DNA of 64,000 nt from Perlabentimonas gracilis (GTDB lineage Bacteria > Bacteroidota > Bacteroidia > Bacteroidales > Tenuifilaceae): NCBI RefSeq assembly GCF_011174675.1, contig NZ_JAANIG010000010.1:51480-115479 (forward strand). Direction: 5' to 3'. Positions 54,941 through 62,734 of this stretch are shown in pieces (within the stretch, counting starts at the first letter, position 1; every line of letters starts with the position of its first letter). The position numbers and the translations under genes were made by a program. Below the pieces are notes generated by a model. It was given only the letters and a program-made list of their open reading frames with translations. It ran no database searches and had not been told where the DNA came from.

Positions 54941-55786
54941 CTAGTAGTCGCCCAGGGTTTCGGGTAGCTGAGCCATAGCTTTTTCAAACTCATCCTTGTT
55001 GGGAGCTTTGCCGTGCCAGTGGTGAGTGCCCACCATAAAGTCAACACCCATTCCCATTTCGGTTTTCATTAGGATAACTATGGGCTTGCCTTTCCCTGTA
55101 AGCTGCTTTGCATTATTAATAACTTCGAAAATGTTTTCAAAGTTGTGACCATCCATTTCTAGAACGTGCCATCCAAACGATTCCCACTTAGCATGGAGAT
55201 CGCCTAGCGAATTGATCTTATCTACTGGGCCATCAATCTGCTGTCCATTGTAATCGATGGTGGCAATTAGGTTATCTATTTTGCGGGCTGCTGCAAAAAG
55301 TGCAGCCTCCCAAATTTGTCCTTCCTGAAGTTCGCCATCGCCGTGCAGAGTGAAAATAAGGTTGTTATCGTTGTTAAGCTTTTTGCCCAGCGCGGCTCCG
55401 CAGGCAACCGATAGCCCTTGCCCAAGCGAACCAGAGGCAATTCTTATGCCGGGCAGATGCTCGGCAGTTGCAGGATGCCCTTGTAGTCTTGAGTTGATTA
55501 GTCGGAACGTGCCCAGCTCATTCACAGGGAAAAACCCCCTGCGAGCTAAAACGCTATACCAAACGGCCGAAAGGTGTCCGTTGGAAAGGAAAAACATATC
55601 CTCACCGTCACCCTCCATGGTGAATTTTTCGGGTTTAGCATTTAGCACATCAAAGTAGAGTGCTGTAAAAAAATCGGCGCAGCCTAATGCACCACCAGGG
55701 TGACCGCTCGCTGGAGCGTAAACCATCCTGATTACATCGCGACGAACCTGCGCAGCAATATCCTTTAACTTTTGAATATCAGCCAT
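54941..55786 (-). CDS. Transketolase, N-terminal subunit
   Basis: First half of a split transketolase: the pyrophosphate-binding domain, 281 residues from ATG 55786 (TTG 55801 possible). Motifs: RMVYAPASGHPGGALGCADF, LSNGHLSAVWYSVLARRG, GSLGQGLSVACGAALGKKL, and the thiamine diphosphate/metal motif LHGDGELQEGQIWEAA with IATIDYNGQQIDG. The pair transfers two-carbon units between sugar phosphates in the pentose phosphate pathway. First gene of the three-gene operon. Confidence 0.92.
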   Translation of the reverse strand: MADIQKLKDIAAQVRRDVIRMVYAPASGHPGGALGCADFFTALYFDVLNAKPEKFTMEGDGEDMFFLSNGHLSAVWYSVLARRGFFPVNELGTFRLINSRLQGHPATAEHLPGIRIASGSLGQGLSVACGAALGKKLNNDNNLIFTLHGDGELQEGQIWEAALFAAARKIDNLIATIDYNGQQIDGPVDKINSLGDLHAKWESFGWHVLEMDGHNFENIFEVINNAKQLTGKGKPIVILMKTEMGMGVDFMVGTHHWHGKAPNKDEFEKAMAQLPETLGDY

Positions 55787-55968
55787 AGTGTAAGTTTTCA
55801 ATGCAAAGAATTATAAGCACTTTGCGTGGTAATGGGTTAACAAAAAATCTCAACCCACAAAGGTAACTATTTTCTTCAATTGCGCTAGGCTGATAAGCGC
55901 AACTTTTGTATGTTTTATGAAGTATGTACCTCAAAAAAAATGAAGTAAGCTTTGGCAAGCTAATCGGG

Positions 55969-56901
55969 TTAAAATAGATTGTCCAGCGCTTTGCTGAGGG
56001 TAGGATATTTAAAGTTGTAGCCCGTTTGCACAAGCTTTGATGAGTCGACTAAACTGCCGCTAAGTAGTAACTCGTAACCCATTTGCCCTAAAAGAAGCTT
56101 TATGGCTGGGGCGGGTATGGGAATCCAAGCGGCTCGTTTCAACTTTTTGGCAACAGCCTTAACCAACTCCTTCTGGGAAATTGCTTGAGGAGATACAATG
56201 TTGAATGGACCACTGGCAGACTCGGTGTGCATAAGGTGGATTATGGCATTTACCTCATCGTGTATGTGGATCCAGGGCACATACTGTTTGCCGTTACCAA
56301 ACCAACCGCCTATCATTAGCTTAATGGGGAGTGTTAGCTTAGGAAGCATCCCGCCTTTGTTCGAGAGTACCACCCCGGTACGAATTAATACGAGCCGAAT
56401 GCTACTGGGGAGCTCATGCTGGGCAACCGACTCCCAGTCGGCTGTGAGTCTAGCCAGGAATCCTTCGCCCTTTTTTGTGGATTCATTTTGGGTGTCTTTT
56501 GTTTTGGTGGAGTAGAACCCCGTTGCTGAGGCTTGTACAAATACATTGGGCTGTTTTTGGGCGTAATGGCAAGCTTTGGCAAGAGCTCGGGTTGTACCCA
56601 ATCGGCTACGTATAAGCTGCATTCTTCGTCGGCGGGTCCAGGGCTTGGCTGCAATGTTTTGTCCAGCCAAGTTTATCACAGCGTAACTTTTCTCCACCTC
56701 GCGTACCAGCCAGTTGGTAAATATCCCTGTCCATTCAATACTGCTCACCGAAGGGTGATTGGCCCACGGAGCATCTCGCAACGACGAGTGGGTGAGCACA
56801 ACAATTTTGTAGCCCGCGGCTAAAAGGGCGCTAACAAGTTCTTGCCCAATTAAACCAGTTGCTCCAGCAATTAGTATCTGTTTTTGTTTGGCTGCAACCA
56901 T
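55969..56901 (-). CDS. TIGR01777 family epimerase-like protein (YfcH type)
   Basis: A 310-residue extended short-chain dehydrogenase fold. The dinucleotide loop is ILIAGATGLIGQELVSALLA at the N-terminus; YAVINLAGQNIAAKPWTRRR, LIRSRLGTTRALAKACHYAQ, and VQASATGFY (the family's active-site region) follow; RLVLIRTGVVLSNKGGMLPK and WIHIHDEVNAIIHLM lie in the second half, with a DUF1731-like end (YELLLSGSLVDSSKLVQTGY). Substrate unknown. Confidence 0.9.
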   Translation of the reverse strand: MVAAKQKQILIAGATGLIGQELVSALLAAGYKIVVLTHSSLRDAPWANHPSVSSIEWTGIFTNWLVREVEKSYAVINLAGQNIAAKPWTRRRRMQLIRSRLGTTRALAKACHYAQKQPNVFVQASATGFYSTKTKDTQNESTKKGEGFLARLTADWESVAQHELPSSIRLVLIRTGVVLSNKGGMLPKLTLPIKLMIGGWFGNGKQYVPWIHIHDEVNAIIHLMHTESASGPFNIVSPQAISQKELVKAVAKKLKRAAWIPIPAPAIKLLLGQMGYELLLSGSLVDSSKLVQTGYNFKYPTLSKALDNLF

Positions 56902-56937
56902 ATCGCAATTTACAAAATTGTTGTGCTTGTGTCAATA

Positions 56938-57678
56938 TTACTCAAATGTAACAATTACCCTTTGTGCAATGTTCAATGCGGTAGTAAAAGTACTAATATC
57001 TGGGAAAAGTTCGCCTGAACTTCCCGAAGGATGACTGTGTCCAATGGGCTTCAGCTCGTACGTTTGTTCCGGATTTAGCATATCTACCTCGGCCATGTAT
57101 ACCAATGCGGGTTGGCAGCTAGTTTTGTACTCATCATCATCGGGGTACCGGTTGTTGTGCCAGTACTGATTCCAGTCCCAGGTTTGGTTTATCTCCATAA
57201 ATATTTTAAACCTTACTAGATCGGACTTTACAAACGATTTGATGGTGAAGTTCGTTTTTGGAGTTGCACCTGTTACTGCATCTGGTAGAGGCTTCTGGGG
57301 TGTTGGGAGGTAAAGCCCGTCGGGGGCCTTAATGCCGCGTCTGTGTCCCCAGTAGGGAAGGGCTGCGGGTCTTCTTCGTTCCCCGGGTTTCCAGTTCTTG
57401 CCCTCCGATTCGCCAAAGCGGAATGTCCCTGTGGCTATGGATTGTGATGCATAGATTGTTTCTATGAAGTTGCCCTCAACATCCTCAATCCAAAACACAA
57501 TGAGGGGATGGTAAAAGTCCTTGCCTTTCTGAAACTGTATTTGTATTGGATTCCCATCCTCGAATGGTTGAGTACGAAGCGTTTCGGGTTTATCTTCAAG
57601 CTGAGGCTTTGTTGTACCTGAGCATGATGCTAATGTAATAGCTATTGCTGCTGATAATAGTATTGTTATTGCTTTCAT
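56938..57678 (-). CDS. Uncharacterised lipoprotein, DUF2271-like
   Basis: A 246-residue exported protein with lipobox LASC (MKAITILLSAAIAITLASCS). The segments HPLIVFWIEDVEGNFIETIY and DAVTGATPKTNFTI resemble the DUF2271 family from memory; the match was not tested. Trp, Tyr and His are frequent in the centre (YWGHRRG, TWDWNQYWHNNRYPDDDEYK). It lies 59 bp after a TonB-dependent receptor gene on the same strand, so the two probably form a transport pair. Ligand not inferable. Confidence 0.6.
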   Translation of the reverse strand: MKAITILLSAAIAITLASCSGTTKPQLEDKPETLRTQPFEDGNPIQIQFQKGKDFYHPLIVFWIEDVEGNFIETIYASQSIATGTFRFGESEGKNWKPGERRRPAALPYWGHRRGIKAPDGLYLPTPQKPLPDAVTGATPKTNFTIKSFVKSDLVRFKIFMEINQTWDWNQYWHNNRYPDDDEYKTSCQPALVYMAEVDMLNPEQTYELKPIGHSHPSGSSGELFPDISTFTTALNIAQRVIVTFE

Positions 57679-57737
57679 CGGTGTGCTTATTTTGTGTTGT
57701 GCTGATATATAATTACTAACTGGTTTGCCTAGTTTGA

Positions 57738-60137
57738 TTAAAACTCCACAATAATTCCTACCGAAGGTAGAATGGTGCCTGCAATTCCGGGTATCGACTC
57801 CAAAACGTATCGGGTTGGATCGTCGGGGTTTACCATACGCTGTCCATTCTCATCCAGTTTAACAATTAAGTTGTCGGGTTGTTTGGCCTTAAAGCCATAA
57901 ACATTTTGCACATCTACGTAAAAATTTAGTGTCCATCGGTCAAGGTACAGCATCTTGTCAACCCGAATATCAAGCTGATGAAAAGGATCAAGGCGAAGCT
58001 GGTTATACTGGTTGAGGTCGATAAATCCACGTCCTTGGGTGTTGTATGCCGATATTAAAGATGATTTATCCAAATCCCATGGGGTGTATGGAGAACCTCC
58101 CACAAATCGCCATTTAAATCCAAAGTCCCAATTGTTTTTCAGGTTGCGAGTGGCGGTTAGGGTTAGTAAATGCCTGTTGTCCCAAGCTGTTGGTGTCCAG
58201 GTTCCAGGTATGGCTGGGTTCATGTTTTCGGCATCGCTCCACACCAATGTGTAGGCAAGGATAGTGTTAAATCCCAGCAGGTCGCGAGTGCGATACAGCA
58301 GCTCCATACCATAGGCTCGCCCCCTAGCTGTTGACGTGACCTCCTCGTCGCCAAATGTTCCGAAATCGGCACCCTTGCTAGCCAACGAAATATTGTCGGC
58401 CAACGAAAAGGGGTAGTTGTTGTAAATCTTGTAAAATCCCTCAAGGGTTACCCGGCTACTATTACTGGGCATCCACTCGAATCCTCCCACCACGTGGTCG
58501 GCTTGAATGTACTGTAGGTTGTTGGTTTTATTAACCAGCGTGCCGTCGGGTAGCCTAAAGCCAAGCATGGTGTAAGGTGGCTGTTGATAGAAGCGGCCCA
58601 AGTTGAAGTTGGCGTAAAGATCGTTGCGTAGCTCGTACGAGCCAGAAACTCGCGGACTGATTTGGTTGAGCATATTACCCATTGTTGATGAGTAGCTGTT
58701 TGCATCGGCTCTGAGGCCAAGCGATAAGTTTAGCTTATCGTTTAGGAATTTTCGGCTGTACTGGCCAAAGATACTCCACGAGAAAAGGTGTAGCTTGGAG
58801 TCGTACTCAATGGGCGATAGCTCGCCGTTGTTAAAGTATGCGCGATAGGTTTGATTGGTGTAACGAGCATGCTCGAACCCTGCACCAATGTTCAACTTTG
58901 ACCCATCGTTTAGACGGCGGTCGTGCTCGTATCGAAATTTGTTCTCCGATTCCTGTGAAATGTAGTCAAGACTACGAGGTTGGCTCTCGTCATTGTCAGG
59001 ATACTTAAACTGACGGTTGTTGAGCATGTTGCGGCTAAGTACCCATGTGTCGAAACTTTTCTCGCGGAAATGCTTGTACACAATGCCATTGGTGTAGGTC
59101 CACTGGGTGTTAACCGGTACAAAGTTTAGGATGTAGCGCTGCCCGGCATCGGGGTTTTGCAGCCCGGTGTTGAGGTTGAACTGATCGATTGCACCAATAC
59201 CAAGGATGGTGATCTCGTTACGCTCGTCAATACGGGTGCGGGTTTTGAATTGAAAATCGTTGTAGGTAGGAAGAAAAGGTAGCCCTAATGCATCGAAAAG
59301 GAACTGAAGGTACGACCGACGAGCTGAAAGGATAAACGTGGTGTTTTCGCCCAGCGGGCCATCGAGGGTTAGAGCCAAATCGCTGGCGCCAACGGCTCCC
59401 TTAAACTTAATTCGTTCGCTGTTGCCATCAATCTGCCTAAAATCGAGCACAGCGCTAAGCGAATTACCTTTCGATGCAGGGAATGCGCCCGAGTAGAAGT
59501 TTGCCTCGCGAATAAAATCGGCATTGATAATTCCTACAGGACCTCCCGATGCTCCCTGCGTAGCAAAGTGGTTCAGGTTGGGAATCTCAACACCATCGAG
59601 GTAGAAGGTGCTTTCGCTGGGGCCACCGCCACGAACAATTACATCGTTACGGTAGGCAGGGGTAGATGCAACACCGGGTAACGACTGGATTACCCTGCTG
59701 ATGTCACGGTTGCCACCTGGGTTCTTTTCTATCTCAGCAATGCCAATCCGCTGGAGTGATACAGGGCTCTCCTCGCTTCGGCGAAATGGGCTGGCTTTTA
59801 CCACAACCTCTTCTATTTCGGTAGCTGTTTCTTCCAGCTCTATATCAATAAATGCTGTGCGGGCATTGGTTACCTGAATGGAGCTGGATACGTAAAGGCT
59901 GAAGCCAACTGCAAAAACCCGTAGCTCAACAAACCCTGGCTCGAGACCTGTAAACAGGAAGTTCCCGTCGAAATCGGAGGCTGATCCAATATTGGTACCC
60001 CATATTACTATGTTGGCAAAGGGGATGGGTTCATTATTCTGCTTGTTTACAACACGCCCTTGTATCGACCCCTTGTTTTGTGCACCTGCCGAAATATATG
60101 CAATAATTAGTAGTGTTATGATTAACGCTCTCTTCAT
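57738..60137 (-). CDS. TonB-dependent receptor with N-terminal CarboxypepD_reg domain
   Basis: Outer membrane active transporter of 799 residues. Signal peptide MKRALIITLLIIAYISAGAQ; regulatory-like domain at about 22-110 (GSIQGRVVNKQNNEPIPFAN); a TonB-box-like EEVVVKA near 112; plug domain at about 125-235 (VIQSLPGVASTPAYRNDVIV, RGGGPSESTFYLDGVEIPNL); then a 22-strand-type barrel to the C-terminal aromatic (SVGIIVEF). No SusD gene follows, so it is not a SusCD glycan system; a small lipoprotein gene follows instead. Substrate unknown. Confidence 0.92.
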   Translation of the reverse strand: MKRALIITLLIIAYISAGAQNKGSIQGRVVNKQNNEPIPFANIVIWGTNIGSASDFDGNFLFTGLEPGFVELRVFAVGFSLYVSSSIQVTNARTAFIDIELEETATEIEEVVVKASPFRRSEESPVSLQRIGIAEIEKNPGGNRDISRVIQSLPGVASTPAYRNDVIVRGGGPSESTFYLDGVEIPNLNHFATQGASGGPVGIINADFIREANFYSGAFPASKGNSLSAVLDFRQIDGNSERIKFKGAVGASDLALTLDGPLGENTTFILSARRSYLQFLFDALGLPFLPTYNDFQFKTRTRIDERNEITILGIGAIDQFNLNTGLQNPDAGQRYILNFVPVNTQWTYTNGIVYKHFREKSFDTWVLSRNMLNNRQFKYPDNDESQPRSLDYISQESENKFRYEHDRRLNDGSKLNIGAGFEHARYTNQTYRAYFNNGELSPIEYDSKLHLFSWSIFGQYSRKFLNDKLNLSLGLRADANSYSSTMGNMLNQISPRVSGSYELRNDLYANFNLGRFYQQPPYTMLGFRLPDGTLVNKTNNLQYIQADHVVGGFEWMPSNSSRVTLEGFYKIYNNYPFSLADNISLASKGADFGTFGDEEVTSTARGRAYGMELLYRTRDLLGFNTILAYTLVWSDAENMNPAIPGTWTPTAWDNRHLLTLTATRNLKNNWDFGFKWRFVGGSPYTPWDLDKSSLISAYNTQGRGFIDLNQYNQLRLDPFHQLDIRVDKMLYLDRWTLNFYVDVQNVYGFKAKQPDNLIVKLDENGQRMVNPDDPTRYVLESIPGIAGTILPSVGIIVEF

Positions 60138-60316
60138 GTTGGTTAAAGTTTTAAAGTCCTGTTATCTTCTTAATAAAGGTAGTCTAAATTTTGCTTACTA
60201 ACAGCGAAAGATAACAAATGTTTAAAAAATATATAAAAACATTAAACAATTGTCCTAATCTGGCTGCCAGTATGTTAATTAAAGCAAGGGGTGCTATTTT
60301 GTTTAGTGTAGGGTAT

Positions 60317-60349
60317 AGAAAACGGGTTTCAGAATTTTGCTGAAACCCG
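60317..60349 (-). terminator. Terminator after dps
   Basis: Ten-base perfect stem CGGGTTTCAG (60323-60332) with CTGAAACCCG (60340-60349); on the - strand it is followed by TTTTC. It ends the leftward dps transcript. Confidence 0.8.
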
Positions 60350-60363
60350 CTGTGTTTTCTTAA

Positions 60364-60383
60364 CCTGCAGCAATTGCTGCAGG
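60364..60383. repeat. Perfect 20-bp palindrome downstream of dps
   Basis: CCTGCAGCAATTGCTGCAGG is its own reverse complement. It lies 13 bp beyond the dps stop codon (60396) and 15 bp before the terminator stem. It has no T run of its own. It may be an RNA-stabilising hairpin or a binding site. Confidence 0.7.
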
Positions 60384-60395
60384 TAGTTGTTGAAT

Positions 60396-60863
60396 TTACT
60401 TAAGGGTAGCATTAAGCATCCAGAGCATCTTTTCATGCTGCTCTACGTAACCCGAGATTAGGCCAACGGTTCCCTCGTCGCCATTATCGGCAGCTAGTTC
60501 CACCAATTCGCGCTCGTTGTTGAGCAGTACCATGGTGTCGCTAATTAACTCCTTAACTGTAGCATCGGCTGTGCTAACATTCTCTTTCTCCTTAATGGTT
60601 GCCATTTGGATATACTTTGAAAATGCGTGAACTGGTGTTCCACCAAGCATTAGTATGCGTTCGGCTATCTCGTCGGCCATTTCGTTAAGGCCATTATAAA
60701 CCTCTTCGAACTTTTCATGCAGTTGGTAGAACTGCTTACCCACAATGTTCCAGTGGAAACCACGAACATTCATATACGAAATTTGTACATTGCTTAGGTA
60801 AACGTTTAGTTTCTCGTTCATTTGCTTTGCATAGTCTGCATTTAGTCCAATTTGATTACTCAT
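60396..60863 (-). CDS. dps: Dps family DNA-protecting ferritin
   Basis: Dps forms a twelve-subunit shell that oxidises and stores iron and protects DNA. From ATG 60863 the protein is 155 residues (the frame extends 15 residues further upstream without conservation). The inter-subunit ferroxidase ligands are seen as His in RGFHWNIVGKQFYQLHEKFE (two His) and Asp/Glu in YNGLNEMADEIAERILMLGG. The N-terminus is short and not very basic, so direct DNA binding by a Lys tail is uncertain. Confidence 0.93.
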   Translation of the reverse strand: MSNQIGLNADYAKQMNEKLNVYLSNVQISYMNVRGFHWNIVGKQFYQLHEKFEEVYNGLNEMADEIAERILMLGGTPVHAFSKYIQMATIKEKENVSTADATVKELISDTMVLLNNERELVELAADNGDEGTVGLISGYVEQHEKMLWMLNATLK

Positions 60864-61261
60864 TGCTTTTATTTTAATTATACTTGCGATTGTTTGCTTT
60901 AGTAACACACAAGATTAAATATTGTTTAAGAATTATTCTTATTTTATTGCAAGGATATAAATTAATCTAGTAACAAAATACAGGTATAAGCTAAACAGTT
61001 TGTTTTATGTAGTGAATTGAGAGTTTATGTGTCAGTATTACAGGTAGATGTGGTGAGAGCGTCGGTAGAAAATCTTTGTGAGAATTAGAACATTCTAATT
61101 TTTTGATGTATGGTGGTTAATCAATATTTAGCAATAAAATAGTATTTTTATTTGCTAAGCAACAATCCTACATGAAGCAATAATCATAAAGAAAAGCTGA
61201 GTCTCTTTTAAAAAAAAGACTCAGCTTTAAAGTAAAGGAGGATAGCCCACTATGAGCTTTT
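60864..61261. other. Intergenic region between adk and dps, about 400 bp
   Basis: AT-rich and without a coding ORF. It holds the adk terminator on the right (61192-61228). A possible - strand -7 box for dps, TATCCTTG (60957-60950), has CAAA on the + strand 16 bp further (60974-60977), which is closer than the usual spacing. No OxyR- or PerR-like site was recognised. Confidence 0.5.
61192..61228 (-). terminator. Terminator after adk
   Basis: Twelve-base perfect stem AAAGCTGAGTCT (61193-61204) with AGACTCAGCTTT (61217-61228); the loop can add T/A pairs. On the - strand a TTTCTTT tract follows. It lies 33 bp past the adk stop codon. Confidence 0.85.
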
Positions 61262-62431
61262 CTACAATGCGTTTCTAAGCGTTTCGTCTATTTGGTTGCA
61301 AATCCTGTCGAACACCTCGTCCTCGGTACCCTGCCCATCAACTACCTGAAGCAGTTTACGCTTGTCGTAGAAATCGCGGGCAAGCATGGTCTTTTGCTCA
61401 TACTCTTCGAGCCGCGACACGATGGTCTCGGTATCCATGTCGTAAAGGCGGCTACGGTCAGTTTTACTTCTCTGGCCAAGGCGCTTCATAGCTTCAAGCT
61501 GCGAGACGTTAATCTCTATGGCCTGTGTCACATTGCTATTCATTTTCTTGAGTAGTCCATCAACAATGTATGCCTGCACAATGGTTCGGGGAAATCCTTT
61601 GAAGATAAACCCTCGGGATCCCGCGCTAGCCTGGATCTTCTCCTCAATCAGCTTAATGGCAATTTCGTCGGGCACAATCATCCCCTTGTCCATGTAGGGT
61701 TTGGCGATGCGGCCAATTTCAGTGTCGTTCTTTATCTCCTGTCGAAGCATTTTCCCAGTGGAGATGTATACCAGGTTATACTTCTCGGCCATTTTCTTGG
61801 CTTGGGTTCCTTTGCCCGACCCAGGGTACCCAAACAGAACTAGGTTCACCCAGCGATTCTCAAGCGATTTTTTTACAGCCAAATCGAGGCGCGCTTGCAC
61901 ATCTTCAATTGCCCCTGTGCCATCAATGGAGTGGCAAATTCCCTTGTCTTGATAATACTTGGCAACGGGAACGGTTTTGGAGTAGTACTCGGCCAGCCTA
62001 TGCTGAATTACATCGTCGTTATCGTCCTTGCGGTTACCAATCTTGGCGCGCGACTTAAGGCGGCGCACCAACTCGTCGTCGGGAACCTCGAGGCTTAGCA
62101 TGCAGGTGAGCGAGGTGTTCATGTTCATGAGCAAGCCATCGAGGATGTAGCACTGCACGGTGGTTCGGGGGAACCCATCGAAAAGGAAACCATTGGTGTC
62201 GGTTTTCTTGGTTATTCGATTCTCGATAATCTGCACAATAAGTTCATCGGGGGCAAGCCCTCCCTTCTCAATAATGTTTTTTGCTTGGATTCCGAGTGGG
62301 GTTCCCTGTGCAATTTCCTCACGAAGGATTTCTCCGGTGGAGATGTAGGTGAGGTTGTACTTTTCTATCAGCCAGTCGCTTTGGGTGCCTTTCCCTGCAC
62401 CTGGAGGGCCAAATAGGGCGATGTTAAGCAT
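61262..62431 (-). CDS. adk: Tandem adenylate kinase with degenerate second domain
   Basis: Adenylate kinase is normally 190-220 residues; this protein has 389 and contains two copies in one chain. Domain 1 (1-190): P-loop GPPGAGKGT (8-16), FDGFPRT (84-90), short LID with RLKSRAKIGNRKDDNDDVIQ and HRL; all key residues kept. Domain 2 (about 195-389): P-loop GYPGSGKGT (201-209), but FKGFPRT (277-283) has Lys instead of the conserved Asp, and the LID reads DRSRLYDMDTETIVSRL, losing an Arg and an Asp of the usual GRxDD. So domain 1 should be active (AMP + ATP to 2 ADP) and domain 2 altered or inactive. Some Bacteroidota encode such double enzymes fused to other domains; the role of the second copy is unknown. 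Confidence 0.92.
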   Translation of the reverse strand: MLNIALFGPPGAGKGTQSDWLIEKYNLTYISTGEILREEIAQGTPLGIQAKNIIEKGGLAPDELIVQIIENRITKKTDTNGFLFDGFPRTTVQCYILDGLLMNMNTSLTCMLSLEVPDDELVRRLKSRAKIGNRKDDNDDVIQHRLAEYYSKTVPVAKYYQDKGICHSIDGTGAIEDVQARLDLAVKKSLENRWVNLVLFGYPGSGKGTQAKKMAEKYNLVYISTGKMLRQEIKNDTEIGRIAKPYMDKGMIVPDEIAIKLIEEKIQASAGSRGFIFKGFPRTIVQAYIVDGLLKKMNSNVTQAIEINVSQLEAMKRLGQRSKTDRSRLYDMDTETIVSRLEEYEQKTMLARDFYDKRKLLQVVDGQGTEDEVFDRICNQIDETLRNAL

Positions 62432-62734
62432 GAAGAGTTAGTTTTGAGTTTTTTGTTTACTAAAGTATAGAAAAATTGGGTACGAAAAGCATTGAACCAA
62501 AAATATGAGGTGATTTTGGGGTATCTAACCCTGAAGCAGTCAGTTGATATTATTGTTGCTAACGGCTGGGGGTTGTGGTCTCGTCAACCTGAGGTTGAAG
62601 AGAAGGGAGCGAGCCACGATTTCGTCCCCGACGAAATCGTACCGAACGGGCGAAAAAGCTTCGAGTTCCCAGTATCAACCCACAACTTGTCAGCCCACTG
62701 GCTGATTGGCTACACCCCTTGTTAGGGCACGTAC
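62432..62734. other. Intergenic region holding an attC-like folded element
   Basis: About 300 bp between adk and fic, with no convincing gene. A 77-codon open frame covers most of it but is a by-product of the inverted repeats. The folded element is described in its own entry. No terminator for fic was found in it. Confidence 0.6.
62559..62725. repeat. attC-like imperfect inverted repeat with central hairpin
   Basis: Ends CTAAC (62559-62563) and GTTAG (62721-62725) are complementary. Inside them GGCTG (62564-62568) pairs with CAGCC (62691-62695), and GTTGTGG (62572-62578) with CCACAAC (62680-62686). In the centre an 11-bp perfect stem ACGATTTCGTC (62616-62626) pairs with 62630-62640 around a CCC loop. 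Integron attC sites have this plan (RYYYAAC...GTTRRRY ends, imperfect stem), but the end sequences match only partly and the right arm has about 25 unpaired bases. It could also be a dispersed repeat of another kind. Confidence 0.4.

Noticed and set aside
62492..62725. A 77-codon open frame on the + strand between adk and fic
   Set aside because: It coincides with the attC-like inverted repeat, has no recognisable domain, and its hydrophilic sequence is explained by the paired arms and hairpin. Not called as a gene.
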